Below are positions 25,503 through 37,430 of a stretch of 64,000 nt of DNA, piece by piece (position 1 is the stretch's first letter; each line of letters starts with the position of its first letter). The notes under the pieces were generated by a model, which was not told where the DNA came from, searched no databases, and saw nothing but the letters and a program-made list of their open reading frames with translations. Origin of the DNA: Pyxicephalus adspersus (lineage: Eukaryota > Chordata > Amphibia > Anura > Pyxicephalidae); the NCBI RefSeq assembly GCF_032062135.1, contig NC_092859.1:31084531-31148530 (forward strand), written 5' to 3'. The position numbers and the translations under genes are program-made.

Positions 25503-28500
25503 GATGTTCTAACATTTTTTGAAAGGTATTTTGCTGAGGTTCAAATCAAAACCAATTGATTTTAATTTGTGGGTATTTGGGCCAGGTATTTGCAGCTTCC
25601 AACAAAGTCTTTGGCATTCAACACTTCGAGTGTCGGGTGCCTGTATGCCCTTCTACACATGGTGGTTGCATCCCCTGACCCCTATGTCGCTGCTAAGCCC
25701 TGTAGTACTTACTATAGCCGTTGAATATAAAACAAAGCTTTTTGTCAAATTGTTAAAGGAAGACTTTCCCAGAGACTGCAGTTCTTGAATAATATGGATG
25801 TAGTAGACATGGACAATGGACATGGTAAGTATAACACCACCTTTCTTACTGTGAAAACATACTTTTAAATTTTTTCAACTGAAAAACAGGGTTATTGAAA
25901 AGAGATGAATTGGCAGCCTGGCAGAATGTGGATATATAACTGGTTAGTGAGTTCTGCAAGAATGATTTGTACGGCTCCACCAACCATCCTTAAGTGAAGA
26001 TCATGTCCCTTGTTTTCTTGGATCCATAATGGAAGTGAAGGAATGTTAATACTTTCTCTTTGAAGAAAGCAGCACTTTTCCTAAGAAACAGAAGAGTTAA
26101 TCACTATTTCTGCATGACAGAGTTTATGGCACTTGGATATTTCAGGGCTCCAGGTTCAGCTCTGACGTGATGGATGTTGTCTCCCATCAACACCTCATTT
26201 GTGGCTTTCAAAGAACTCTTCTCAGAAGCACTGGTGCTTGCTATCCTAATTATCTCCATGGCCTTCATTGGCATGACATCATGACTGTGGGCCTGCTATA
26301 CCCCAAAGGCCCTCTCCACTGATACGCTCTCTAGAGCGTGCAAGGTAAGGTCTTAGTGCTTGATGGGCCTTAATGTTCTGAAGCTAAGAGTTTAGAGTGT
26401 GATATATATACAGGTTTCCTAGCTTTTACAAGCTGTTGAAATGTCACGTGCACAATTGATAAGACCAAAGACCCCTCCAAGGCTAATGGTGTGGTTATGG
26501 TCTTCGATGCATAATGAGGCCAACTTGTGTGATCCAGGGATTAGCTGAATCCCTACCTGATCTCTTCACACCTAATACTTTTTTTTATTGGAAGTTCATT
26601 AGACATTCAATTCTTTTTTTGAACAACCACAGCTTTATGCTGCAATCAGAGGGGTGTATGGGTAATTTGTTTCAATGTTTGCATCTTAAATGGCCCATAA
26701 ATGTACATTTCTATACAATGTATTCAAACTAGGTATTAAAGGAAACAGTGGGGGGGGGGGTTATTTTGCTTATCTCTCAATCTTGATATGGTTGGTAGCT
26801 GCCACCCTAATCATCTGGCTATAGAACTTTTTGAGTAATTGATCCAAAACATGCAGATCAGGAGCTCTGTTTTTTCTTTGACTTCACTGACAGTATGCTT
26901 GTTCTGGGTCAGTGACTTGTATAGGTATAAGCATGTAAAGTTCTTTTTGGGGAAGCTGTTGTTTAGCTGTGGTTTTAATTTGAGATGAGGGTTCTGTCCT
27001 TTTGTTCCCTCTTAGAACAAAATATACATAATTAGAAAGATATCAGAACTTGTATCATGCAGCCAGGGGGTCAGAGCTCCTAAGAGCTAAACTACCCAAA
27101 ATAGCTGAGATTCCAGGTTGTAGTTTAGCTCCACCACTCTGACGAACAAGAAATGTTTCCACAAACCTCTTAAGTAAGTTATTTTCTTGTTCTTGTCTAA
27201 AACAAGGCTATTTTCCTGCTTATTGGTTGACCAGTTTAACAATTGACCAGACCCATATCTCTAACTTACAGTGCTCCATCCTCACCCACATCTAATACTG
27301 CAGCCATATTGCTAGTCAACAAGCTCTTCCAAACTGCCCATTTTACTAATATTATTTGTTGCTGCAGATTGAATGATGCTGGTTATTTACCACAATAGAC
27401 TAAGGACATCTTGTAGCAGAAAAAAGGTTTCATAAAGGACCACTCCAGATTAAGGATTAATGTTGCAGCAAAAATTTTTTTAAGTTATTTTATATGTTAA
27501 TGAGCTCTCAATTGTTCCGGTTTTTATTTTTGTTTGGAGTTCTGCTTTAAGTATCCAAAATATTGGCAGCAATTTGGCTATTGCTTATGGCCTTGTAGAA
27601 GCCCTTACTGACTTATATTCCTTGAGACTACTACAGCCAGAATCTATCCAGCTCTGAATCCTGAATGGGGTTTGGAGAGAATGCTTGTAGTCTGCCAGGG
27701 CGTGTTTAACATTTCTGCAATACCAAAGTCATCTTTTTATATTTAACATCTGATGAAGAGTGGTGAGGAGGAATCGTGGAAAATAATGCATTAGAAACGC
27801 TGAAAAAATGTATGCGATCAGCCATGGACTTTACCCAGGATTCCTGGCACCAGGAGGTTTGCTGTCAGACTTTGGCTGGCACTGTGAAATGATTAGGAAA
27901 CTGAGCCTTTGTGTATAAATGTATAAATGTTTTCTTTGAAGCCTTAGCTGTTAGATGTATAACCTTGCTACAACAGAAGTGTACTGAGATCTATTGTTGG
28001 CATGAACTAGTTGTTATATAGGCGGGATACAAAGCTATGTTTTAAAGAGACCCTGTCAGCAATTTAAGATAAATGCAGCACAGAAACATTAAGTCACCCT
28101 AGCAGTAACCCATCTAGTCAATTCAATGCTGCGGTCCCTCACTCCTAATCCAGTTCTGTAGTCCTTTGTTCTTTATCTTCCTATGCAACACTGCAACACC
28201 CCACTCCTTCCATCCAATGCCACGGTCCTGTCCCTTGCTGCTCATCTCACATTTTAAGTTGCTGTCTCCTGCTCATCACTCTCTATCTGACACTGCTGTT
28301 CCTTACTCCCCATCCAACACTGCTATCTCTCATGGTAAAATTTGCTTTACTCCACCAACTTTCAATTTTATAGAAATGGCACGTTTGCCATAATTCTCCA
28401 TAATATAATTGTATTAAGAAACTCCAACATAAATAGTGGGAATCCTTTATTTTAGCAATAAAGGGTGTGTAAACCTGGGAACTCAATGGACTTACCCTTT

Positions 28501-28577
28501 AAACAGTAATGTCTTTTATTTTTGGATGAAGGATGTCAGTATCAGAAAACTTCATATTAATCCTTTTTTTTTTACAG

Positions 28578-28849
28578 GTAGTAGAGAAGCTGCTTTTACC
28601 TATGCCATTACGGCCGCAGGGGTGGCACATTCAGTGACTTCAGCCTGCAGCCAGGGAAACTTCAGTAACTGCGGCTGTGACCGGGAAAAGCAAGGCTACT
28701 ACAACCAAGAAGAGGGCTGGAAGTGGGGAGGATGCTCAGCTGATATCAAATATGGCATTGAGTTCTCCAGGAAATTTGTGGATGCTCGGGAAATAAGGAA
28801 GAATGCCCGGCGGCTCATGAACTTACACAACAATGAGGCTGGAAGAAAG
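28578..28849 (+). CDS. WNT7B: WNT7B exon 3 (residues 100-190)
   Basis: A strong polypyrimidine tract and ACAG precede the exon; the donor is AAG|GTAATT. The first two bases complete Gly100, followed by [20 protein letters not shown] and, further on, the Wnt motifs [30 protein letters not shown] and [15 protein letters not shown]. It holds four cysteines (123, 131, 133, 143) and a second N-glycosylation sequon, Asn127-Phe-Ser. The 272-nt length and 1-0 phase are the family norm. The open frame continues past the donor into intron 3 for a few dozen meaningless codons; the true end is the lysine before GTAATT. Compared with mammals it has conservative changes such as SVTSAC for AVTAAC. Confidence 0.96.
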
Positions 28850-29119
28850 GTAATTCAGAGATTTACAAAAAAAAAAACACTAAATCAGTATTCATTCTTC
28901 AAGGGGTTGACCACCTTCAGATGGAGTTGTTAGCTTGTGATTAGCCTTAAGAAATTATTTAATGATACACATGGTACAAAAAAAACAAAAAACACAAGCA
29001 CACATCAGAACAATCTTAAAAAAAAATCAGAATACTAGAAAGTTAAAAACAATTGATGAAGCTTAGTAGTCATCTAAAGGTGGAAAATAGCTCATTAAAG
29101 CCTAACTGTAGACAGAGAG

Positions 29120-29500
29120 CTAACTAGATGAAATACATATATGCAAACTGGTTACCAGCAAAGCAATTTTGGATTCTCTTGAGTTTCGAGATGAGACTCC
29201 CCTGGCAAGACGGCCAGGTTGGTGACCACACTTTTTTGATCTCCAGCAAAGTGAGACAACTGTCTTGCAGCACAGTGATACGAGCTTTACCCTCCTCCTC
29301 TCCAAGTACCTCCATGGTAGTAAACTGATTGACTCGGGCAAATGATTTCTCATTCTCCCAGTAAGTAAAAAATCCTGTGCACATGCCCAAATGTCTGAAA
29401 GTTTGGCCATGACAGTTTCAATGACCACTTTTCCCCTCTCTCTAATGTATGATCCTAGATTGCCATTGGCAGGAAGTGAAGCCAAATCATTCCTGTTTAT
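29120..29500 (-). pseudogene. Unidentified coding-like remnant, possible frameshifted pseudogene
   Basis: Two minus-strand frames abut and look like one broken reading frame. The upstream part (about 29500 to 29370) includes LGSYIRERGKVVIETVMAK and LSDIWACAQDFLLTG. The downstream part, in the next frame (about 29370 to 29124), includes ENEKSFARVNQFTTMEVLGE, ARITVLQDSCLTLLEIKKVW and LISKLKRIQNCFAG. The composition looks like a soluble helical protein, unlike random AT-rich translation. I do not recognise the family. It lies antisense inside WNT7B intron 3, which would suit a processed or decayed copy; a chance pair of frames remains possible. Confidence 0.35.
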
Positions 29501-30039
29501 TAGTAAAATTGTGGTAGCAAGGTTTTCTCATGAAGGGAATAAAAAATAAAATAAAATATTTGATATATTTTATATTAGCTGACTGTGGCGGAGGGCTCGG
29601 AATCCTGTTTATGGTTTAAGCAGCTTGTTTCTGCTTGATATTTCCATCATTACCAACAGTAATACATGGGCGTCTTTGCCAGGTCGTAGGGGGCCATTAG
29701 GCTGTGGTCTGATGAAAGAAAGCTTTTGCTGACTCTGCTTGGCTGCCTCTCGTAAACCCTAAAGAGACCCTGTTGCATTTTTTTCAGCTAAAATCTAAAA
29801 AACGATAAAATAAATGTGCATTTATGTCTTTCATGTATGTTATCCCTTAAAGCCTCCTTTAGGAGGAATGACACAACCATATATAAAATCACTGTGTGCT
29901 TTTAGCCCCCAATAGGACTCTAATAGCCATGAGCCATGATAGCAAACTATCATCATTATTATTGATACTCTAATATTTGGGTTTTAAAGTTGAAACTGTT
30001 TCTCTGTCTCTGTTTTTTTGACCTTCTTGCCTCCCTACG

Positions 30040-30215
30040 CTGTAAAAGGCCTGCTGCAATCTGTCGGAATGCTAACTCCATAATTATATCCTTTAGGTGA
30101 GGTAATAGGTGCAGCACATGACTAGGGACCAGATAAAGGCTTGACCAATTGACCTTTCACCTCGCAAGTACAAGAGTTGGCAACACGGTCAGGAAAAGGG
30201 TTAATTACTAAATTA
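30040..30215. promoter_or_regulatory. Candidate regulatory element in WNT7B intron 3
   Basis: A non-repetitive block with nuclear-receptor-like half sites (TTGACC and TGACCTTTCACC around 30140-30165), a homeodomain-like GGGTTAATTACTAAATTAG and an E-box-like CACATG. Motif-based inference only. Confidence 0.2.
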
Positions 30216-30498
30216 GCTCTCTAAAAATGTTCATCAGAACTCTATGGGTCTCAAAGTTAAAAAAGAGTCATAAATACACTACAGAGAATCTCAGCCATTT
30301 GCCTAGAGCATCAATTTGTGTATCTACAAGAAATCGGACAATTATTGCATGACTACACAACTGTCAATACAATGGTGACACACCATAGCCTTTACTAGAC
30401 ATGTAACAGGTTTGGTGAAATACTGATACCTGAGTATGCATCTGTTCCCACAGGAAGACATAGGCCAATACAACCTGTGAAGTCAGTGAAATGGAGGT

Positions 30499-30556
30499 AT
30501 TATTATTAAACAGGATTTATAGAGTGCCAACATATTACGCAGCGCTGTACATTATT
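30499..30556 (-). repeat. Short LINE/SINE 3' tail fragment
   Basis: TATTATTATTAAACAGGATT followed by TATAGAGTGCCAACATATTA and CGCAGCGCTGTACATT. A longer relative is at 44791-44936. Confidence 0.65.
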
Positions 30557-31050
30557 AAAAGTAGGGCTTTGATTATTTCAATATTGGTGTAAGAACTAAA
30601 AATTCACATATTTCAATATTTAGGTGTGAAGAAAATGCATAGTGGTTTTCTACTGATTTTTTTATTTTGTTTATAATGTTTGGGTTAAAAAACAAAAAAA
30701 TTATATGTATATTTTAGTAATCAAAATATAGAATATTTACTTCCAGCAGGTGTAGCTGTAGGCTACCTATTATGTTTCATAGGCTCTCCATTTGATTCTT
30801 TGATAAAATATGAACTGTATTTACAGAACCTAATAGCTCAAACTGAAATTTAAACACAAACTGAGGACTTTATGCAATAAATTCACTCTGCTTGGCTTAA
30901 TCCAGTGTTTTATGTGAAAAAACAAACCTCAAAGCAGACAGCTTTTGCTGTTTTCTTTCTTTAGCTAACTGATGGTGCTCTGGAAATCCTTTGCTGCGTG
31001 CTAAAACATTTTGTTTCCTGAACTACAATCAGGTATGTTACAATGGAATG

Positions 31051-31250
31051 TAGTTAGGTTAATTGGCTTTCACAAATTTTCTTTAGACTGTATTAAAGAT
31101 CTATGATTATGGAAGGGACATTAGAAGTGACATTATTGTGGGACCCTTTGAGGGACAGTTAGTGACAAGACTTTGGTCTGTAAAGCCTAATATGTCGGCA
31201 CTATATAAATACTACTTAATATTATTATGAGTAATAATAATAATAATATT
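31051..31250 (+). mobile_element. SINE 3' portion (5'-truncated), + orientation
   Basis: TTAGGTTAATTGGCTTTC, GGGACATTAG, CCTTTGAGGGACAGTTAGTG, TCGGCACTATATAAATAC and a terminal (TAA)n match the body and tail of the 47531 copy. The tRNA-like region is missing. Confidence 0.75.
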
Positions 31251-31639
31251 AAATGCCAATTAACAAGGTGGATATGTCTATGACAACCTTGGGTAGGAGG
31301 AAGTGTGTTAGCCAATGTTGGCCATCAATGGCAAAAAGAAGTACTGCAGGAACAGCTCTAAAATGAAGTGGAGTATTGCATTTAAGCTTACTTTTTTAGC
31401 TTTACATAGTTAATATTGTGTTAACTAGAACTAGATTAGGTTTTGTTGTGGTTGGCCTGTAATCATTGGATTCTGAATTTGTAGATGAACCCCCTTGATA
31501 CAGATGTCCTCAGCAATATACATTGTTAGTTTCTTTGTTCTGGGCCCATAGGTGGCCGATCTACAGTTGGCGCTCAAGGCCAGTGCACCAATTGTTGGCT
31601 TCTTCTGAAGGTATATCACTCATTGCCTGATTTATAGAC

Positions 31640-32030
31640 CCAACAAGGCAGCCAGGACTAACAAGTATGTACGCGCATTCACCGCAGGCCCTTAATAATG
31701 TCTTCTCAGGTATAGTGAAAGGTGTCTGCATGTTTGCAAAGTGTATAATTATTACGAGCAGCTCACCCAGCTAAATTCCAGATAGGATTCCTGGCATACA
31801 TGTCATTTTTTATTAGTCGAGGGCTGAGCTCATAAGAACGTTGATTGACGGCTAGCAGAAGGCTGTTATTTTATGTCTACTATGCAGATACAAAGGGCAG
31901 TGTACATTTAGCTCCTTTCAACATCTGCTTTAAGAATGTGCAGCTCCCCACAATGATCGTCCCAAAACAAACAGACAGCACTGTAAACCAACGTAAAATC
32001 CTGCGTAACGGCATGCTGTCTATATAATGC
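31640..32030. promoter_or_regulatory. Candidate regulatory element in WNT7B intron 3
   Basis: Non-repetitive sequence with GC content above its surroundings and several TAATTATTA, TTGATTGAC and ACAAAGGGCAG-like motifs. Weakly supported; listed because it stands out from flanking repeats. Confidence 0.15.
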
Positions 32031-32552
32031 ATCCCTCTAGAAGCCACTATGGTACTTCCTGCAAAATATGTGTGTATAAACAGTTTATTTTTTACAAATA
32101 TAATATACAATATTGGTGACTAATAAGGCATGTCCAGCCAAAACTTTCTTTCTAGCTTTTTTGATAAAATATTGAATGCTTAGAACCCCTGTCAGGTCTT
32201 CACAGCCATCCAATGCTTCCCCTCATTTCATAGGAATTAATAACTCTTCAACAGCAATACAGCAAGAAAAAACGTTTTAGTAAAGCAGGGGATGGCTAAA
32301 ACTTTAATTTCTCTCCTTGTCCTTGTTACATATTTTTATGAACTTCGTGCATACCTCCCGAGAGTCACAGATTTTTGGGACTACCCTGCATTTTCATCCA
32401 AATTTTGTAGTACCTCTGGTTTGTCCTGCCCCTGTCTTTTGCCTGAGGTGCTTAGATCAGAATAATGTTGCACTCATTTCTTCCAGATCAGTGGTATTTA
32501 ACTTACTTTATATGGGGGGGGGGGCCAAATGTGACCTCTGAAATCATCAAAA

Positions 32553-32800
32553 AGCTGTACAAAAAATTCATGAATGTAGTGCTACAGATATGTAAAGTAG
32601 ATGGTCAGAGACTTGAGACATTGTACAAACAATGGTCAAAGACTGCAGGCTTGCTATAGGGATTGTTGATAACCAGGGCCATTGAACATGCTTCAGGGGA
32701 CTGTGAAAGACTAGAGACAAGTTACGTGAGACTACTGGAGATCACTGCTATTACAACCCCTTTCCAAATCAGTTCTTCCATGTCTGAGCTTCTTGTCACC
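32553..32800. repeat. Dispersed repeat with internal GGTCAGAGAC-type subrepeats
   Basis: TGGTCAGAGACTTGAGAC, CAATGGTCAAAGACTGCAGG and GACTGTGAAAGACTAGAGAC are diverged copies of one subunit. The block ends with GAGATCACTGCTATTACAAC, which also occurs in diverged form near 12260. Confidence 0.5.
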
Positions 32801-34312
32801 CCCTTAAAATGTCTTGTGCCACAGTGTTACCCAGTTGTCTCACATGAAGTGACTCACATGCTCCTTTAAAAGCAAACAAAATAGGTATTTTTCTCCAAAC
32901 AGAAAAGAGGAATTTGAAGTATATGTTAAACTTTTATTTGATCTGTTTTCGTCTGGTAAGTATACTAATATGTTACATCTTTAAAAATCCTGCTAGAAAA
33001 CTTGTGAGCCATTAACTTCTTGTGCTCTTCTTGTATATCATTTATATTTTCCCAGCTATAACTGAAGACTACAAAATCACAGGTCTCCATGTTATGTAGA
33101 GTTAGTGAGGGAAGGGTTATATCATATCTTCGGAGCCTAGGAAGTAAGTGTGTCATAGGAAGTAAGGCAGAATCAACAGATAAAACTAAGGTAAAAAAGG
33201 GGGTAAAAAGAAAACTTTTAAGCTGCAGTACTTGATAAATGCATATGCAGACGAAAAAGGGGGGTTCCGGGAGCCTAATGGTTTTTCGGTTTTAGGTAAT
33301 CAGGGGCTCCTGGCATCTGCTGAAAAGCTGGTTAGATATATATCCCTTGGCTTCTGACCAGAGCTGGGGATTCCATAGAGGATTCTGTCCTCAGAAGCTG
33401 GCGGAAACTGAGCCAACAATGGTAGTGATGTACCTCAAAGAGGATCATTTTATAAAGAATGCAGATGAAGATGCTGCCAAACATTTGTGAATATTAACTT
33501 ACAGTTTAGAAAGAATATTCTTCTCTGGCCTCTGGCCTTCCAGCCTAAAGGTGCATGTACGTCCTGTACACAATGGCAACCAGAACCTTTATGCCTTTTT
33601 TCACCTAGTGTTCTTCCAGGTTCAGGAACATCAGCCATCCAAAATGCTTAAGTGTAGACTAATTGTAGACTTCTAGCTGTGCAGTTGCTTTTCCCCCTCT
33701 AGAGAAAGAACCACACTGCAACCACCATTGCACTTAACTGAAGGACAAAGCTTTGACAACCGCTGCGGTTGACTTTAAAGACTGCTCCAGGGCACATAAA
33801 AGAGGGCGTCCAGGAGCAACCAGGAATGTTATTCTGAAAGAGGCCTTAGTTTGCTAAGGTTTTGTGTATCTAATCTATCCTTGTGTATCCTAATTTATCC
33901 TTTTTTATACCTTGGTGTCCCTGCAACCTTTTTCGGCCACTTGCTCAGGACTGGCTTCCTAATAGTGACAGTAGTGGAATGTGCCTGCTTTGGCTTGTGA
34001 CAACATAGGTGGGCAGTTGGCAGATAAGAGTATAGCATTGTCACTCCATAACAGGAAGTGTTTGAGTAAGGAACTTCATAACAGAATCACCAAGTATTTT
34101 TTTAACAAATGCAATGATAAAGTGAATAAAAATGAAAAAAAAAAACTTTGCAATTCCAATAACATAAAAATTTGGGATTTCACTCACCTACTTTAAATTA
34201 TGTTTATTAGAGTGACTTTACTGCTTACTTAGCAACAAAAAATACAATTTAGTTTGTTGCTTAAAAAATTCATGGTACTATAATATTATATATGTTTTTG
34301 TTTCATATACAG

Positions 34313-34792
34313 ATACTCGAAGAGCAGATGAAACTGGAATGCAAGTGTCATGGAGTTTCAGGCTCCTGCACCACAAAGACCTGCTGGAACACTTTGCCCA
34401 AATTTCGGGACATTGGCTTTATTTTAAAAGAGAAATACAATGACGCGGTGCATGTGGAAGTAGTCCGGGCCAACCGGCTTCGCCAGCCCACCTTCCTCAA
34501 GATTAAAAAGATCAAAAACTACCAAAAGCCCATGGAGACAGACCTGGTGTACATTGAGCGATCTCCGAACTACTGCGAAGAAGACAGTGCCACAGGTAGC
34601 GTGGGGACTCAAGGTCGGTTGTGTAACCGCACCTCTCCACATGTGGATGGATGTGATCTTATGTGTTGTGGCCGAGGATACAACACCCATCAGTACACCA
34701 AAGTTTGGCAGTGCAACTGTAAATTTCACTGGTGCTGTTTCGTCAAGTGCAACACATGCAGTGAAAGGACAGAGGTTTTCACCTGCAAGTAG
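34313..34792 (+). CDS. WNT7B: WNT7B exon 4, terminal coding exon (residues 191-349 and stop)
   Basis: The acceptor is TTTCATATACAG; the first codon is ATA (Ile191) and the stop is TAG at 34790-34792. The exon carries the hallmark [16 protein letters not shown], in which Ser206 (34358-34360) is the serine palmitoleoylated by Porcupine and inserted in the Frizzled lipid groove. The linker with [15 protein letters not shown] and [13 protein letters not shown] follows; in WNT7 proteins this linker is implicated in RECK recognition. Asn-Arg-Thr is a third N-glycosylation sequon. The C-terminal cysteine-knot domain contains [15 protein letters not shown] and [18 protein letters not shown] and ends TEVFTCK. 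Sixteen cysteines are present. A 125-residue minus-strand frame over the same bases is a shadow. Confidence 0.97.
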   Translation: MLEEQMKLECKCHGVSGSCTTKTCWNTLPKFRDIGFILKEKYNDAVHVEVVRANRLRQPTFLKIKKIKNYQKPMETDLVYIERSPNYCEEDSATGSVGTQGRLCNRTSPHVDGCDLMCCGRGYNTHQYTKVWQCNCKFHWCCFVKCNTCSERTEVFTCK

Positions 34793-35035
34793 CGCAACCA
34801 ACCAGGAAACCTATATAGCAGGACCACTGTGGCTCCATTTTGCACACTTGATTTTCTTTTTCTTAAGAAAATTCACCCTTACAGGCAGGGAGGGGGAAAC
34901 ATTTCTTTTGTTAAGCATTGGCTGTTCCATCGGGTGAATGGCACCTTTACATGCTGGAGGGTTTTTGTGTAGCTATTTATAAAAATTGTATGTCACGCAG
35001 AGGAGATTCAAATAAAAAAATTATCTGTACACGAG
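34793..35035 (+). other. WNT7B: WNT7B 3' UTR (minimal extent)
   Basis: The sequence after the TAG stop is non-coding on the + strand and reaches the first canonical AATAAA about 220 bases downstream. The end is placed about 20 bases past that signal by convention. Longer isoforms using later signals are possible, since mammalian WNT7B 3' UTRs are longer. Confidence 0.55.
35011..35016 (+). terminator. WNT7B: Candidate polyadenylation signal of WNT7B
   Basis: Exact AATAAA, followed within about 20-30 bases by a G/T-containing stretch (GAGGGTTGTAGG). It is the first canonical signal after the stop codon. Actual use would need transcript 3' ends. Confidence 0.5.
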
Positions 35036-36950
35036 GGTTGTAGGACTACAACGGAGGGACCAAACGAACAAAACTATTTTCAATAGTCTCATCTATTGGA
35101 TAAAACTACAATTCGCTTCACCTGCCAGTCACACTGGAATAACTGGACATTAAAAAAAAAGAAAATTATTATTATTAATTTATGTTTTAATAGTATGAAC
35201 AAATTCAGAGCACTAACGGGTAGTTTGTGTCTTAATTCTCTACTAAATGTTAAGCTTAGAGATGTCTGACTTACCATAAATCTTGTATATGTTGTTTTTC
35301 TAACTATTTTCCATGCTACTGAGCTCTCGATAAAAGGGGTCTTAAACTTTGCATTTGCATTCTTTTTTTTTCTGAAGCAGATCTACTTTAGAATAGCTTT
35401 TGTTTCACTTTCCTAACACTGTTCAGATCTACTGTTTTAATCTAACTAGGTGATCTTAAAATTCTGGGGTAAAAAGTAAAACATCAAACAGAAAAATAGT
35501 GCATAATCACCAGACCTTACAATGACCAACAACTACCAATATAAACAAGTTCTGAGTAAGAGAGTGACTTGGTTAGGATGAGAAGGAACATGAAAATTTG
35601 CATCCTAAAATAATAGAAACTTTAAAAATGACGGGCTATTTACATTTGTTTACCACTTTCTGTGTTTGAGAGCTAGAAACCACCTATTCCTGTATCCCAC
35701 ATTTCCATATTGGCCCCATATGACCAATGAGCCATGAGCCAAGGAGATAACTAGGTTACTTTATAGAAGGCTTTGACATGGAAGAAAAGCCAAAAGGTTT
35801 GTTTGGTTAACATTTTGGGTAGAGTGGAGAAGCGTTGAACCAATATCTGGCAATTTTTTGCTGCCTTTGTCCAGTTGTGGAGATTTCGCATCACTTTCTT
35901 TCCTTTCTAACACAAAAGGAAATAGAAAATCTTTGCAAATTAAGGAAGTAGGTACTGGTGTCCTTGCTGAAGGATTGTTCCTCAATAATTCTCTAGTGAC
36001 AACTGAAAACTTTTTGATTTTGCCTTACTTTCAATAATCTCCTGGACACATAGAGAGACTGAATCTCCTCACTAGGGATGCTAAGAGCACTAAAAGGTTG
36101 ATAAAGGTTCTAATCCTTCCATACTCTATACAAAAAATGCTTTACTTTACATACACTTAAAAAAAACTGCTTTGTCTTAGTCTATAAGCTCTGTAGCTCT
36201 TGTTCTAGCACGTGCAATCACCTGAGATATTGACATTTTTGTGCAGGTTATGTGAGCAGAGACGGGACTCAGTGCTGAGGTATTTGAATAAGCTGGGGGA
36301 AGGGGCTACATATTTCATATTCTATGTGTAACTTGGCGGGTGACAACTGACATCTTTAGTGAAAGGTGCTGAGAGCTGTAGATTTAAGGCGCTGGTGAGG
36401 TGCGCTTAGCTTTTGACAGGAATCAGCGCTGATAAAACAATAGGTAGTGATCCAGAGTAGCCCAGGGCCAGTGGACACCCTTTGACCAATACAAGAGACC
36501 TACAAACTCCAGTATGTGTTTTCAGTCTTCACTGATGTTTTTTTTAACTCATTTTACCAAATTAGTGAGTGCAGCAGGGACATTAGATTGTAAGTTTTGA
36601 GAGGCAGGAACTGGTGTTACTGGGGCCAAAATGTTGGGCCTTAAAATAGAGCCACATACATACACCTATTTTTGTATATGACATCCTCCACTTTTTAGGG
36701 AGGGTTATTTCCCAAAGATTTGGAGTTTACCTGAGAAAATATGTGCCCCTGGTTTTTTCAATTTTTAAGGTCAGGTTCAGATGTTGAATAATATAACCTC
36801 TCTCAACTGGCATTCAAATTTATGCCAAGGTGTTCAGTGGTGTTAGGGTCAGGACTCGTACCCTTGTGCGGCTTAATTCCCTCTTTCTCATCAACTAGTG
36901 CCATGTTCATCTGTTTCTTCGGGATATTCACTGGGAAGACTGCTTTACAT
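35036..36950. other. Downstream of WNT7B, no recognised gene
   Basis: AT-rich sequence with no convincing exon on either strand. The more GC-rich non-repetitive block at 36230-36440 (with GGCGCTGGTGAGGTGCGC and TCAGCGCTGA) could be regulatory or part of a long 3' UTR. Confidence 0.45.
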
Positions 36951-36959
36951 TCTCCTGCA

Positions 36960-37430
36960 CATGCATACTGTGATCTTTGCAGACATGGGTATGTCGGTAA
37001 GTTACTGATTCTGTCTCCCTGGAGATTTTTCTGGTTGTGTTAGTATGGTACTAAATTTGTTTCTGCAGACGTGTCTGGTTGTTTCAGTAAGACACAAATT
37101 ATGTCTCTTTGGACATGTTTGTGGTTGTGTCTCTATAATACTGAATCTGTCTCCGGGGATATGTATGTGATTTTGTCAGTACAATACTACTTCTGTTTCT
37201 GCGGACATGCTTGTTGTGTCAGTACAGTGTCAATAATGTATTTGCAGGTATTCTTGCTGTGTTAGCATGCTAATGATTTTGTCTCTGGAATAATGTTTCT
37301 TGTTGCTTCAGTGGAATATTGATTCCTTCTCATTCAACGTATTTGTGGGAGCTTGAGTATAATACTTATGTTGTCTCTGCAGATATGTTTCTGTCAGTAT
37401 GGACATGTTTGTGGAAGTCCCAGTAGCATG
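36960..37430. repeat. Degenerate minisatellite, period about 45 bp, about 10 units
   Basis: Diverged units of the form TCTGTCTCTGGAGATATG + TTTGTGGTTGTGTCAGTA + TAATACT recur at roughly 37010, 37052, 37097, 37143, 37190, 37234, 37276, 37320 and 37368. Two + strand frames through it are by-products. Confidence 0.7.

Larger units (their letters stand above)
22151..28577. other. WNT7B intron 2, 3' half
   Basis: No exon is recognised. A non-repetitive stretch at 22390-22700 is a candidate regulatory element. It also contains a G11 run (26750-26760), an A-rich run near 23155, and a TTAAAGAGACCCTGTCAGC repeat end at 28042. A 108-residue + frame at 23515-23841 shows no family I know. Confidence 0.5.
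28850..34312. other. WNT7B intron 3
   Basis: A 5.5-kb intron. It contains an unidentified coding-like remnant (about 29120-29500, minus), an L2-like tail at 30499, a SINE tail at 31051, a dispersed repeat at 32553-32800, a G11 run at 32514-32524, and two non-repetitive candidate regulatory stretches (30040-30215 and 31640-32030). Confidence 0.6.
12905..34792 (+). other. WNT7B: WNT7B gene body, exons 2-4 with introns 2 and 3
   Basis: WNT7B encodes a secreted, lipid-modified glycoprotein that signals through Frizzled/LRP5/6. From family knowledge, WNT7A and WNT7B also use the RECK/GPR124 co-receptor in brain angiogenesis, and WNT7B acts in lung, kidney and neural development. Seen here: three exons of 227, 272 and 480 nt with consistent phases (2, 1, 0). 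They supply 325 complete codons plus the split codons, which gives a 349-residue protein if exon 1 contributes 71 nt as in other vertebrates. The visible part contains 24 cysteines, typical of a full Wnt. Residues that separate WNT7B from WNT7A include [31 protein letters not shown] and the C-terminal TEVFTCK. No stop or frameshift interrupts the exons, so the gene looks intact. Exon 1 and the promoter are not seen. Confidence 0.95.

Noticed and set aside
34424..34937. 125-codon minus frame and 127-codon second + frame
   Set aside because: Shadows of WNT7B exon 4.
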